Of a DNA stretch of 64,000 bases, positions 32,192 to 41,570 are shown in pieces. The stretch's first letter is position 1. Each line of letters begins with the position of its first letter. The stretch is from Streptomyces violaceoruber (lineage in GTDB: Bacteria > Actinomycetota > Actinomycetes > Streptomycetales > Streptomycetaceae), in contig NZ_CP137734.1 in NCBI RefSeq assembly GCF_033406955.1, positions 5,456,001 to 5,520,000 on the forward strand, given 5' to 3'. A program made the translations under genes and the position numbers. Under the pieces are notes generated by a model. The model searched no databases. It was not told where the DNA came from and was given only the letters and a program-made list of their open reading frames with translations.

Positions 32192-32787
32192 AAACCACGC
32201 AGACCGGTACCCTGCTCGCCGCCGTCATCGCCTCCGGCCTGATGGCGGGGCTCTTCGCAGCCTTCGCCTACTCCGTGATGCCGGGGCTGCGCGGTACCTC
32301 CGACCACACGTTCGTCGCGACGATGCAGGGCATCAACAAGGCGATACTCAACCCCGTGTTCATGCTCCCCTTCGTGGGGACGATCCCGCTGATCGCTCTG
32401 GCGGTGTTCCTCGCCCGGCGCGGCCACGGGCGGCCGGCGCTGCCCTGGCTCGTCGCCGCGCTCGTGCTGTACCTGGTCGCGTTCGCGGTGACCGTCGCGG
32501 CCAACGTCCCGCTCAACGACCAGTTGGAGCGGGCCGGCGCACCGGACTCCATCGGCGACCTGGCCGCCGTCCGCGAACGGTTCGAGGCGGCCTGGGTCGC
32601 CTGGAACATCGTGCGCGCGCTGCTGCACACGGCGGCCTTCGCCTGCCTGGCCTGGGCCCTGGTCCTGTACGGCGCGGACCGGGTCCGCACCGACCGGGCA
32701 GCAGCGTCCACCTCCGGCACGTCGCCGGCGTACGGGTACGGCGCCGGTCACGAGCGGCCCTTCACGGCCGGCGCGCGCAGCACGTGA
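32188..32787 (+). CDS. DUF1772 membrane protein
   Basis: A 199-residue integral membrane protein of the anthrone oxygenase-like DUF1772 family. There are four predicted helices (LLAAVIASGLMAGLFAAFAYSV; NPVFMLPFVGTIPLIALAVFL; WLVAALVLYLVAFAVTVAANV; WNIVRALLHTAAFACLAWALVLY). Family-typical NVPLNDQLE (~108-116) and a conserved WN before helix 4 are present. Such proteins often travel with NmrA-type reductases under LysR or TetR control, which suggests redox chemistry on a small aromatic or quinone substrate; that is inference. The GTG start overlaps the upstream stop by 4 bp. The C-terminal ~35 residues are low-complexity. Confidence 0.85.
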   Translation: MKTTQTGTLLAAVIASGLMAGLFAAFAYSVMPGLRGTSDHTFVATMQGINKAILNPVFMLPFVGTIPLIALAVFLARRGHGRPALPWLVAALVLYLVAFAVTVAANVPLNDQLERAGAPDSIGDLAAVRERFEAAWVAWNIVRALLHTAAFACLAWALVLYGADRVRTDRAAASTSGTSPAYGYGAGHERPFTAGARST

Positions 32788-32825
32788 ACAGGGGTGCGGC
32801 GGCCCGGTCGGCGGCCGGTGCGGGG

Positions 32826-35108
32826 CTATCGGAAAGCGCGCAGCCGAAGGCTGTTGGTGACCACGAAGACCGAGGAGAAGGCCATCGCCGCCCCCGCGAT
32901 CATCGGGTTCAGCAGCCCGGCGGCGGCCAGCGGCAGCGCGGCCACGTTGTAGCCGAAGGCCCACACGAGATTGCCCTTGATCGTGGCCAGGGTGCGCCGG
33001 GAGAGCCGGATCGCGTCCGCCGCCACCCGCAGGTCACCGCGCACCAGCGTCAGGTCGCCCGCCTCGATCGCCGCGTCCGTCCCCGTGCCCATCGCCAGGC
33101 CCAGATCGGCGGTGGCGAGGGCGGCCGCGTCGTTGACGCCGTCGCCGACCATGGCGACCGTACGGCCCTCGGCCCGCAGCCGCTCCACCACCGCGACCTT
33201 GTCCTCGGGCAGCACCTCGGCGATCACCTCGTCGATGCCGACGGCCGCCGCGACCGACTCGGCCACCCGGCGGTTGTCGCCGGTCAGCAGGACCGGGGTC
33301 AGACCCAGCCGGCGCAGCCCGGCCACCGCCTCGGCGCTGGTCTCCTTGACCGCGTCCGCCACGGCGAGCACCCCGCGCGCCGCGCCGTCCCAGCCGACGA
33401 CGACGGCCGTACGGCCCCGCTGCTCGGCCTCGTCCCTGGCCCGGGACACCTCGGGCGGCAGGGTGTCGTGGAGGCGCCCCACGGCCACCTCACGGCCCGC
33501 CACGCGGGCGCGTGCACCGCGCCCGGGGACGTTCTCGAAGTCCTCGGCGCCCGGCAGCGTGCCGAGCCGTGCCTCGGCGCCGGCGGCGATCGCGCGTGCC
33601 ACCGGGTGCTCGGAGGCGTGCTCGACGGCGCCCGCGAGCCGCAGCAGCTCCTCCTCGTCGGTGCCCTCGGCGGCGTACACCTCGTGCAGGGTCATGCGGC
33701 CGGTGGTGACGGTGCCGGTCTTGTCCAGGACGACCGTGTCGACGCGGCGCGTGTTCTCCAGTACCTCCGGGCCCTTGATGAGGATGCCGAGCTGGGCGCC
33801 GCGACCGGTGCCGACCAGCAGCGCCGTCGGGGTGGCCAGGCCCAGCGCGCACGGGCAGGCGATGATCAGGACGGCGACGGCCGCGGTGAACGCGGCGACC
33901 GTGTCACCGGTGGCACCGAGCCAGCCGCCGAAGGTGGCGAACGCGATCAGCAGCACGACGGGGACGAAGATCCCCGAGATCCGGTCGGCGAGCCGCTGCA
34001 CCTGCGCCTTGCCGCTCTGCGCGTCCTCCACCAGCTTCGCCATCCGCGCCAGCTGCGTGTCCGCGCCCACCCGGGTCGCCTCGACCACCAGCCGGCCCCC
34101 GGCGTTGACCGTGGCGCCGGTGACGGTGTCGCCGACGGCGACGTCCGCCGGCACGGACTCGCCGGTCAGCAGCGAGGCGTCCACGGCCGAGGCGCCCTCG
34201 GCCACCGTGCCGTCGGTGGCGATCTTCTCGCCGGGGCGTACGACGAACCGGTCGCCCACCGCCAGGCGGGCCACCGGTATCCGCACCTCGCGCCCGGCCC
34301 GCAGTACGGCCACGTCCTTGGCGCCCAGCTCCATCAGCGCCCGCAGGGCGGCCCCCGCGCGGCGCTTGGAGCGGGCCTCCAGCCAGCGGCCCAGGAGCAG
34401 GAAGGCGGTGACCCCGGCGGCGGCCTCCAGGTAGATCGCGGAGGTGCCGTCGGTGCGGGAGACGGTGAGGTCGAAGCCGTGCCGCATGCCCGGCATGCCC
34501 GCGTCCCCGAAGAACAGCGCCCACAGGGACCAGCCGAACGCCGCCAGCGTGCCGAGCGAGACCAGCGTGTCCATGGTGGCCGCGCCGTGCCGCAGGCCGG
34601 TCCAGGCGGCGCGGTGGAAGGGCAGCCCGCCCCAGACCACGACGGGCGCGGCCAGAGTGAGCGAGAGCCACTGCCAGTTGTCGAACTGGAGCGCCGGGAC
34701 CATCGCGAGCAGCACGACGGGGGCGGCGAGGAGGACGGAGACCAGCAGGCGCTGACGCAGGGCCGACAGTTCCGGGTCGCTCCCGCCGTCCCCGGTGCCG
34801 CGCTCCCCGGCCCCGGCCTCGTCGGCGGGCTCCGGTGGCGGCGCGGGCTCCTCGGCCGTGTACCCGGTCTTCACGACGGTGGCGATCAGGTCGGCGACCC
34901 CGGTGGTCGCCGGGTAGCTGACCCGGGCCTTCTCGGTCGCGTAGTTCACCGTGGCGGTGACACCGTCCATGCGGTTGAGCTTCTTCTCGACGCGGGCCGC
35001 GCAGGAGGCGCAGGTCATCCCGCCGATGAGCAGCTCGACTTCGGCGACGCCGGGATCGGGCCCGGTGGCCGTCGTGGAGGTGCGCGTGTCCGCGGTGGTG
35101 CTGGTCAT
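32826..35108 (-). CDS. copA: Copper-exporting P1B-type ATPase
   Basis: A 760-residue heavy-metal P-type ATPase that expels Cu(I) across the membrane. The N-terminal metal-binding domain has GGMTCASC (~27-34), followed by eight membrane helices. Other motifs are TGES in the actuator domain, CPCALGLATP (CPC metal site in helix 6, ~416), the phosphorylation site DKTGT (~462), GDGVNDAAAL (hinge, ~655) and MAFSSVFVVTNSLRLR at the C-terminus. It is adjacent to a CopZ-type chaperone gene with 35 bp between them, and both lie downstream of a CsoR-like operator. All catalytic motifs are intact. Confidence 0.95.
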   Translation of the reverse strand: MTSTTADTRTSTTATGPDPGVAEVELLIGGMTCASCAARVEKKLNRMDGVTATVNYATEKARVSYPATTGVADLIATVVKTGYTAEEPAPPPEPADEAGAGERGTGDGGSDPELSALRQRLLVSVLLAAPVVLLAMVPALQFDNWQWLSLTLAAPVVVWGGLPFHRAAWTGLRHGAATMDTLVSLGTLAAFGWSLWALFFGDAGMPGMRHGFDLTVSRTDGTSAIYLEAAAGVTAFLLLGRWLEARSKRRAGAALRALMELGAKDVAVLRAGREVRIPVARLAVGDRFVVRPGEKIATDGTVAEGASAVDASLLTGESVPADVAVGDTVTGATVNAGGRLVVEATRVGADTQLARMAKLVEDAQSGKAQVQRLADRISGIFVPVVLLIAFATFGGWLGATGDTVAAFTAAVAVLIIACPCALGLATPTALLVGTGRGAQLGILIKGPEVLENTRRVDTVVLDKTGTVTTGRMTLHEVYAAEGTDEEELLRLAGAVEHASEHPVARAIAAGAEARLGTLPGAEDFENVPGRGARARVAGREVAVGRLHDTLPPEVSRARDEAEQRGRTAVVVGWDGAARGVLAVADAVKETSAEAVAGLRRLGLTPVLLTGDNRRVAESVAAAVGIDEVIAEVLPEDKVAVVERLRAEGRTVAMVGDGVNDAAALATADLGLAMGTGTDAAIEAGDLTLVRGDLRVAADAIRLSRRTLATIKGNLVWAFGYNVAALPLAAAGLLNPMIAGAAMAFSSVFVVTNSLRLRAFR

Positions 35109-35143
35109 GGTCCGGACTCCAGAACGGGATGGGTGCGCCGGGC

Positions 35144-35386
35144 TCAGACCCGGCCGACGAGCTCGAAGCCCGCCTCGTCGACGGCGGCGCGCACGGCGGC
35201 GTCGTCCAGGGGTGCCCCGGAGACGACGGTGACCTCGCCGGTGGAGGCGACGGCCTGTACGGAGGCGACGCCCGCGATCTCGGAGATCTCGCCGGAGACG
35301 GCGCCCTCGCAGTGGCCGCAGCTCATTCCGCTCACCTTGTAGACGGTGGTGACGGAGTCCTGGGTGGTGTCGGTCTGGGCGGTCAT
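35144..35386 (-). CDS. copZ: Copper chaperone CopZ
   Basis: An 80-residue heavy-metal-associated domain protein with the Cu(I)-binding motif GMSCGHC (~20-26) and the beta-alpha-beta-beta-alpha-beta pattern (VYKVSGMSC, GVASVQAVASTGEVTV, AVRAAVDEAGFELVG). It buffers cytosolic copper and hands it to CopA. The ATG at 35386 follows GAGGAG; the longer frame to 35449 would run into the promoter. It is the first gene of the copZ-copA operon. Confidence 0.94.
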   Translation of the reverse strand: MTAQTDTTQDSVTTVYKVSGMSCGHCEGAVSGEISEIAGVASVQAVASTGEVTVVSGAPLDDAAVRAAVDEAGFELVGRV

Positions 35387-35456
35387 GTCGTTACTCCTCG
35401 TCGGGTGTGCACAGGGCGGGTACCCGTGGTCCGGTCCTGGACCACTCACCCCACCT

Positions 35457-35471
35457 TACCCCTAGGGGGTA
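35457..35471. promoter_or_regulatory. CsoR-type copper operator
   Basis: TACCCCTAGGGGGTA, a nearly perfect C4/5-G5 palindrome of the kind bound by CsoR repressors in Streptomyces, 71 bp upstream of copZ. It overlaps the stop codon of the upstream GNAT gene. Confidence 0.8.
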
Positions 35472-36070
35472 TAAAGGCGAGGCTCACCCGTCACCTGCGT
35501 CGCGTCCGTGCGTGCCCGCGCCTCCCACTCGTGGTCGAGGACCGCCATCAGTACGCCGTCCACCCACGCGCCGCCCCGCAGGGCGGCCTCCCGGCGCACC
35601 CCCTCCACCATGAAACCGGCCTTCTCGTACACCCGCCGGGCCCGCGCGTTGTCGGCGTAGACCTCCAGCTGGACCCGGTGCAGGCCGACCCGTTCGAAGG
35701 CGTGCCCGACGATGAGCCGCGTCGCCTCGCTGCCCAGCCCGCGGCCGCGTCCCCGGGGTCCCACGAGGGTCCGGAAGGTGCAGCCGCGGGCCGCCGGGTC
35801 CCACTCGTACAGGACGACCTCGCCGACGAGTTCGCCGGTGGCGCGGTCGGTGACGGCCAGGTCGAGCCGGTCGGGATCGGCGGTGCGCACGCCGTACCAG
35901 GAGCGCAGTCCGTCCAGGGTGAGTTCGGTGGAGGGCTCGAAGGTGAAGCGGACCACCTCGGGGTCGTTGACGATCTCCCACATCGTGTCGGCGTCCTCGG
36001 CGGTGAACGGCCGCAGGACGGTCCTGTCGCCGGTGAGCACGGGTTTCTCGGAGAAGTCCATGCACGGCAC
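35462..36070 (-). CDS. GNAT acetyltransferase, RimJ/RimL type
   Basis: A 202-residue GNAT N-acetyltransferase (Acetyltransf_3): LRPFTAEDADTMWEIVNDPEVVRF at the start, the acetyl-CoA loop in TLVGPRGRGRGLGSEATRLIV (~100-120; R-x-x-G-x-G/A), and VYADNARARRVYEKAGFMVEGVRR (~141-164). The substrate is unknown. The frame opens at GTG 36070, 6 nt after a GGGG site; the ATG at 36061 would give MDFSEKPV and is nearly as likely. Its 3' end coincides with the CsoR-like operator of the copper genes, so copper control is unlikely to extend to it. Confidence 0.87.
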   Translation of the reverse strand: MPCMDFSEKPVLTGDRTVLRPFTAEDADTMWEIVNDPEVVRFTFEPSTELTLDGLRSWYGVRTADPDRLDLAVTDRATGELVGEVVLYEWDPAARGCTFRTLVGPRGRGRGLGSEATRLIVGHAFERVGLHRVQLEVYADNARARRVYEKAGFMVEGVRREAALRGGAWVDGVLMAVLDHEWEARARTDATQVTGEPRLYTP

Positions 36071-36156
36071 TGTGCCCCACCCGGCGGTGGGGCACTGAAC
36101 GGTTTTCCCTCCGCCCCTCCGCCCCTCCGCTCCTGCGCCCCTCCGTCGTCCCGTCG

Positions 36157-36348
36157 CTACCGGTTGCGGTTGCGGGGGCGGGACGCCACCCAGGCCCGGA
36201 CCGTCTCCGCGTACCAGTACGGCTTTCCGCCCTCCACGTGGTCGGGCGGGGGCAGTAGCCCGTGCTTGCGGTACGACCGAACGGTGTCCGGCTGGACCTT
36301 GATGTGGGCCGCGATGTCCTTGTAGGACCAGAGCCTTCGGTCGGTCAC
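36157..36348 (-). CDS. Small helix-turn-helix DNA-binding protein (AlpA/excisionase-like)
   Basis: A 63-residue protein made almost entirely of a MerR-like HTH: WSYKDIAAHIKVQPDTVRSYRKHGLLPPPDHVEGGKPYWYAETVRAWVASR, resembling AlpA/excisionase-type proteins in which the wing ends with Y-W-x-x-x-T-V-x-x-W. The GTG at 36348 has an excellent ribosome site (GGGAGGTG). No integrase or phage gene is nearby, so it is more likely a chromosomal regulator. Targets are unknown. Confidence 0.8.
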   Translation of the reverse strand: MTDRRLWSYKDIAAHIKVQPDTVRSYRKHGLLPPPDHVEGGKPYWYAETVRAWVASRPRNRNR

Positions 36349-36634
36349 TAGTCGCACCTCCCTGCGCGCGCCGCGGCGGCGGCCGGGGACGGCCGCCGGG
36401 GGGAGCCGGGCGCTGCGCTGGCGATCACCAAGCCTGTTCCGGGTGAACGACGCGGGGTGACGGACGGTCAGGGCCCGTTCCCGGGTGTGACGGAAGACCC
36501 GCGTGCGCGTGACATGTGTGACGCGGCGGGCGCTTTTGTGACACGAGTGCCACACAGGCGTACGCCGTCGTTCAGGCGCGGCGCGTTGACTGCGGCGGAC
36601 GGAGGTGTTCCGCCGTACGCCCCTCCACCGCCAC
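36349..36634. other. Intergenic stretch upstream of the HTH gene
   Basis: About 286 bp between the HTH gene and the msdA control region. I see no gene in it: frames on both strands lack ribosome sites and give Arg/Ala-rich, non-protein-like translations. It should contain the promoter of the minus-strand HTH gene. Confidence 0.5.
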
Positions 36635-36663
36635 TCGGACTACGTCGTCCGAATGTCCGGACA
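36635..36663. promoter_or_regulatory. Two palindromes upstream of the msdA promoter
   Basis: TCGGAC-N6-GTCCGA (36635-36652) and the perfect decamer TGTCCGGACA (36654-36663) lie directly next to each other and end 5 bp before the -35 box, well placed for an activator or repressor. Both share the GTCCG element. Confidence 0.55.
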
Positions 36664-36668
36664 AAACA

Positions 36669-36697
36669 TTGACAGGCCGCACGCACGGGGCTAGAAA
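36669..36697 (+). promoter_or_regulatory. Consensus sigma-70/HrdB-type promoter
   Basis: TTGACA (36669-36674), 17-bp spacer, TAGAAA (36692-36697). The -35 is perfect, spacing is optimal, and the -10 has TA at its start. Transcription would begin near 36704 and lead into msdA through a ~420-nt leader. Confidence 0.75.
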
Positions 36698-36735
36698 CCG
36701 GGGTGACGCAAGGGCGCGGGCAAGGAGGGAACGCG

Positions 36736-37113
36736 ATGGCGCACGACCCGACGGCACACGGCCGGGGCGCCGGTTCCCCCACCGAACGCCTCCGGCGCGG
36801 GAAGGCGGCCTCGCCCTGGCAGGAGCGAGGCACGAGCGCCAACTCCCCGCTCGCACCGGCTCCGCGCCGGAGGTTCCCACCTCGCGTCCCGACGCGGGCC
36901 GCCCACACTGCCCCACGTGTCTACGCGGACACCCAAACCGCAGACACAGTGTCGGGCGCGCCCGCGGCGCCCGGCTGCTGGGATGGAGTCATGGCCGAGA
37001 CCGCGACCCGACCGTCCCCGGTCCCGGCCCGTGAGCAGCGCGAACAGCGTCTGCCGCGCGAACTGCGTCAGCTGCACCTACGGCACGTCTCGACCCGTCG
37101 CCGCCATCTGTGA
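36736..37113 (+). CDS. Possible upstream ORF in the msdA leader
   Basis: A 125-codon frame starting with ATG 36736 after a strong AAGGAGGG site, 32 bp downstream of the likely transcription start. Its TGA (37111-37113) overlaps the msdA ribosome site, which would couple translation to msdA. The product is Pro/Arg/Ala-rich with no recognisable domain, and third-position GC drops in the middle. A second in-frame ATG at 36991, after GGAG, would give a 40-residue Arg-rich peptide. It may be a regulatory leader rather than a functional protein. Confidence 0.3.
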   Translation: MAHDPTAHGRGAGSPTERLRRGKAASPWQERGTSANSPLAPAPRRRFPPRVPTRAAHTAPRVYADTQTADTVSGAPAAPGCWDGVMAETATRPSPVPAREQREQRLPRELRQLHLRHVSTRRRHL

Positions 37114-37127
37114 AGGAGTTCTCGGTC

Positions 37128-38630
<1,503 letters not shown>

Positions 38631-38640
38631 GGCGGCGCGC

Positions 38641-38681
38641 ACGCCCCCGGCCCGCCGAGCGGCACGGCGGACCGGGGGCGT
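38641..38681. terminator. Bidirectional terminator after msdA
   Basis: 17-position stem with a single mismatch (ACGCCCCCGG-c-CCGCCG / CGGCGG-a-CCGGGGGCGT) and a 7-nt loop, between convergent msdA and the lipoprotein gene. Confidence 0.85.
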
Positions 38682-38687
38682 CGCGGG

Positions 38688-39545
38688 TCACTGGCCGATA
38701 GCCGCGTCCCGCTGCTTCGTGACCTGCTCGGTGAGGTCGCCGGTCTCGGCGGCGGGCGGAGCCGTGATCTCCTTGGTGGCCCCGAACTTCACGAAGTCCA
38801 TCTTCACGGTCATCCCGGCGCCGGTCTGCGTGATCCGCACCGGCAGGTCCTTGCCGTCGACCCAGATGTCGCAGGTCAGCTTCCCGCCGCTGGCCTTCAG
38901 GGCGGCGATGGCGGCCTTCTTCTCGGCCTCGGTGAGCTTGGACCTCTCGACGTGCTCCGCGCCGACGCTGCCCCGGTAGTGCGTGGTCTTCCTGCCGAGG
39001 ACGGTCTCCTCGCCGAGATCCGCCACCTCCGTGGAGGCCGTCATGTAGCGCAGCGTCGCCGTCGGGTCGGCGTTGGCCGCCATGTTGTCGGCGCCCGCCT
39101 CGCCCGTCACGGCGGCGACGTCGACGCGCATCCACTCCTTGCCCGCCAGCGGGCCGTTCGGCTGGGGATCGACGTCGTAGAAGTAGGCGCCGTCGACCAT
39201 GACGACCCGCGTCGTCGGGTCGTCCTGGAGGGCGCTCATCTGCGCGGCGGCGGTGTCCATCTCGACGTCCATGGCCGCGCCGTCGCCCCAGGAGTAGGTG
39301 CCGTCCATGGAGATCGGCTCGCCGCCGGTCGCGTCCAGCTCGGTCGTCGTCCTGACCTCGGCGGAGCCCAGCTCCTCGGTCCGGTCGGTGGCCCGGGTGA
39401 GGGCCGCCATGACCGCGGTCCCCTTGTCCACGGCCTTGTCGGCCGTCCCGGCCGCCGTCTTCGCACCGTCCGAGCCGCACGCGGTCGCCGCCACCATCGC
39501 GGCCGCCGTGAGCCCCACCCAGGCCGCGGTGTACTTCAGCTTCAT
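38688..39545 (-). CDS. Lipoprotein, LppX/LprG-like
   Basis: A 285-residue lipoprotein: signal peptide [23 protein letters not shown] with lipobox at Cys 23, then a Gly/Ser/Asp linker. The mature domain alternates strands and acidic loops ([19 protein letters not shown]), and [16 protein letters not shown] resembles actinobacterial LppX/LprAFG-type proteins that carry lipids across the wall or act as outer-face sensors. ATG 39545 follows GGTGGGG. It is convergent with msdA; no operon partner is seen. The lipid-carrier role is inference from fold resemblance only. Confidence 0.8.
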
Positions 39546-39889
39546 GAGTCCCCACCCGTTGCCGTGTCCCTGTGATTCAACTGTGCGAGGGACTCTACCG
39601 GCCCCCACCGACAGCGTCCGGATACCGGACGGCGACGGGTTTTTTCGGCCCGCCTCCTACGGTTCCCGCACGGCTCAAACTCCCGTTGCGTCAAGGGTGA
39701 TGTTGCTGTTTCCGGATGTACGGACGGTCTTGATCAACGGTTTCCGTAGGTAAACACCCATTGACGCAGCGGTTTTCGTCGGGATTCCATCTGGCGTCGG
39801 GAGCGGACCAGAACCACGTACGACCCAGCCGCCGGAGGCGATAGCGCTCCCTCGCGAACCACGCCGCACGAGTCGATCGGAACCGCTCC
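39546..39889. other. Intergenic region upstream of the permease, lower GC
   Basis: 344 bp between divergent genes. From ~39690 to ~39790 GC is clearly lower. A split inverted repeat occurs: TTGCGTCAA near 39691-39699 and TTGACGCAG near 39771-39779. On the minus strand, overlapping frames ending near 39675 and 39691 give Trp/Asn-containing peptides that could be remnants of a small gene. The permease has no strong ribosome site upstream. I cannot assign a gene. Confidence 0.4.
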
Positions 39890-41320
39890 ATGACCGACAC
39901 GCTCCGCCCCGCCGAGACCGCCGCCGTGCCCCCGGACACTCCGGCACCTCAGGCCCCTTCGGAGTCCCGGACCCTCAAGCGTTCCATCGGGGTCGTCGGC
40001 GGCACGCTCCTGACGCTCTCGTGCGTGACCCCCGCCTCCACGCTGTTCGTGGTCGTCCCGGACCTCTTCGGCTCGCTCGGCACCGCCACCGCCCTGACCA
40101 TCGCCGTCGGCTCCCTGCTCTGTGTCGCCGTGGCCTTCTGCTACTCGGAACTGGGCACCCTCGTCCCCAGCGCGGGCGGCGAGTACGCGATGGTGTCGAC
40201 GATGGCCGGACGCCTCGCGGGCTGGCTGGTCTTCGTGCTGTCCCTGCTGGTCGTTATGATCGTGCCCCCGGTGATCGCCATGGGCACGGCCGACTACCTC
40301 GAACCGGTCCTGCACCTCGACCCCTCGCTGGCCGGCGCCGGCGTCATGCTGCTCGCCACCCTCGCCGGGCTGCTCGACCTGCGTGCCAACGCCTGGATCA
40401 CCGGCGTCTTCCTGGTCCTGGAGGTCATCGCCGCGGCCGTCGTCGCGGTGCTGGGCTTCGCGCACGCCGAGCGCGGGCCCGGCAGCCTGGTGTCGATGGA
40501 GGTGGGCGGCACGGGCGGCGGCGCGGACCCCGTGACGGCGATGCTGGTCGTCTCCGGGCTCGCCATCGTCCTGTTCATCACGCAGGGCTTCTCCACCGCC
40601 GTCTACCTCTCCGAGGAGTTGGAGAACCCGCGCCGCAACGTCGCCCGCACGGTGCTGGCCACCCTCGCCATCTCCACGGTGATCATCCTGGTCCCGGTCG
40701 TCGCCATCACCTTCGGCGCCTCCGACCTGGCCGAACTGACCGGCGGCGACATCAGCGCCATGGTCACCGCCTGGTCCAACTCCGCCGTCGGCACCTTCGT
40801 CAGCCTGTGCGTGGCGCTCGCCATCGTCAACGCGGGCATCGTCATGGTCATCCAGAACTCGCGCGTGCTGTTCGCCTCCGCCCGCGACAAGGCCTGGCCC
40901 GCGCCGGTCAACGGACTCCTCGGCAGGCTCGGCCGGTTCGGCTCCCCGTGGGTCGCCACCCTCGCCGTCGGCGTGCCGGGCGCGGCGCTGTGCTACGTCG
41001 ACCTCGACACCCTGTACGGCGTCACCGGCGTCTCGGTGACCGCCATGTACCTGCTGGTCGCGGTCGCCGCCCTGCTGTCCCGGCGCGGCGCACACCGGCA
41101 CGCGCACGCGTGGCGCATGCCCCTGTGGCCGGTGGTGCCGGTCCTGCTGATCGCGGTCCTCGCCTACGTCCTGACCCAGCAGGAGGCGAGCCACCTGCTG
41201 CTGACCGGCTCCATCGCGGCCGTCGCCACCCTGTACTGGGCCCTGTACCTGCGCCCGCGCCGCGACACCCGCTGGCTGGTCACCGTCCCGCAGGACGTCC
41301 GCGAGCCCGCCGGGCCGTGA
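39890..41320 (+). CDS. APC-family amino-acid permease
   Basis: A 476-residue amino acid-polyamine-organocation transporter with about twelve helices. The N-terminal helix is broken at GGTLLTLSCVTPAST (~40), followed by YSELGTLVPSAGGEYAMVST (~84; typical APC signature) and the central STAVYLSEELENPRRNVARTV loop (~237; APC consensus Y-x-S-E-E). The cytoplasmic N-terminus is Pro/Ala-rich. It probably imports or exchanges amino acids; the substrate cannot be told. The ATG at 39890 has only a weak ribosome site. Its stop codon lies in the first unit of a 17-bp tandem repeat. Confidence 0.9.
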   Translation: MTDTLRPAETAAVPPDTPAPQAPSESRTLKRSIGVVGGTLLTLSCVTPASTLFVVVPDLFGSLGTATALTIAVGSLLCVAVAFCYSELGTLVPSAGGEYAMVSTMAGRLAGWLVFVLSLLVVMIVPPVIAMGTADYLEPVLHLDPSLAGAGVMLLATLAGLLDLRANAWITGVFLVLEVIAAAVVAVLGFAHAERGPGSLVSMEVGGTGGGADPVTAMLVVSGLAIVLFITQGFSTAVYLSEELENPRRNVARTVLATLAISTVIILVPVVAITFGASDLAELTGGDISAMVTAWSNSAVGTFVSLCVALAIVNAGIVMVIQNSRVLFASARDKAWPAPVNGLLGRLGRFGSPWVATLAVGVPGAALCYVDLDTLYGVTGVSVTAMYLLVAVAALLSRRGAHRHAHAWRMPLWPVVPVLLIAVLAYVLTQQEASHLLLTGSIAAVATLYWALYLRPRRDTRWLVTVPQDVREPAGP

Positions 41321-41435
41321 CGGTCCGCGGGGCGTGATCGTCCGCGCGGCGTGACGGTCCGCGGGGGTGTGACGGTCCGCAGGGCATGAAGGTCCGCAGG
41401 GCATGAAGGTCCGCGGGGCATGACGGTCCGCACGG
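41316..41435. repeat. Seven-unit 17-bp tandem repeat
   Basis: Seven units of consensus CGTGACGGTCCGCGGGG begin at 41316, 41333, 41350, 41368, 41385, 41402 and 41419, one extra base separating the third and fourth. The first unit contains the permease stop codon. The array fills the first half of the 250-bp gap before the hydrolase-ABC gene; the second half (41436-41570) holds nothing I recognise. Confidence 0.9.
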
Positions 41436-41570
41436 CGGGACCGCCCGCCGGACCCCGGCCGGCCTACCGCGCCCGTGGTACGCGCGGGCGGCCGCGTACT
41501 TCCGTGGGAGGGCCGCCGGTTCAGCCCCGGGGCGGCCCCCGTCGTCGGCGGCGGCCCGTACCGTTGACAC

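Noticed and set aside
32784..35342. An 852-codon plus-strand frame opposite copA
   Set aside because: It is the GC-bias shadow of copA, lacks a ribosome site, and translates to Gly/Arg/His-rich sequence without domains.
36157..36348. Small AlpA/excisionase-like gene as sign of an integrated element
   Set aside because: No integrase, replication gene, tRNA or att-like repeat occurs nearby, and flanking genes are core metabolism.
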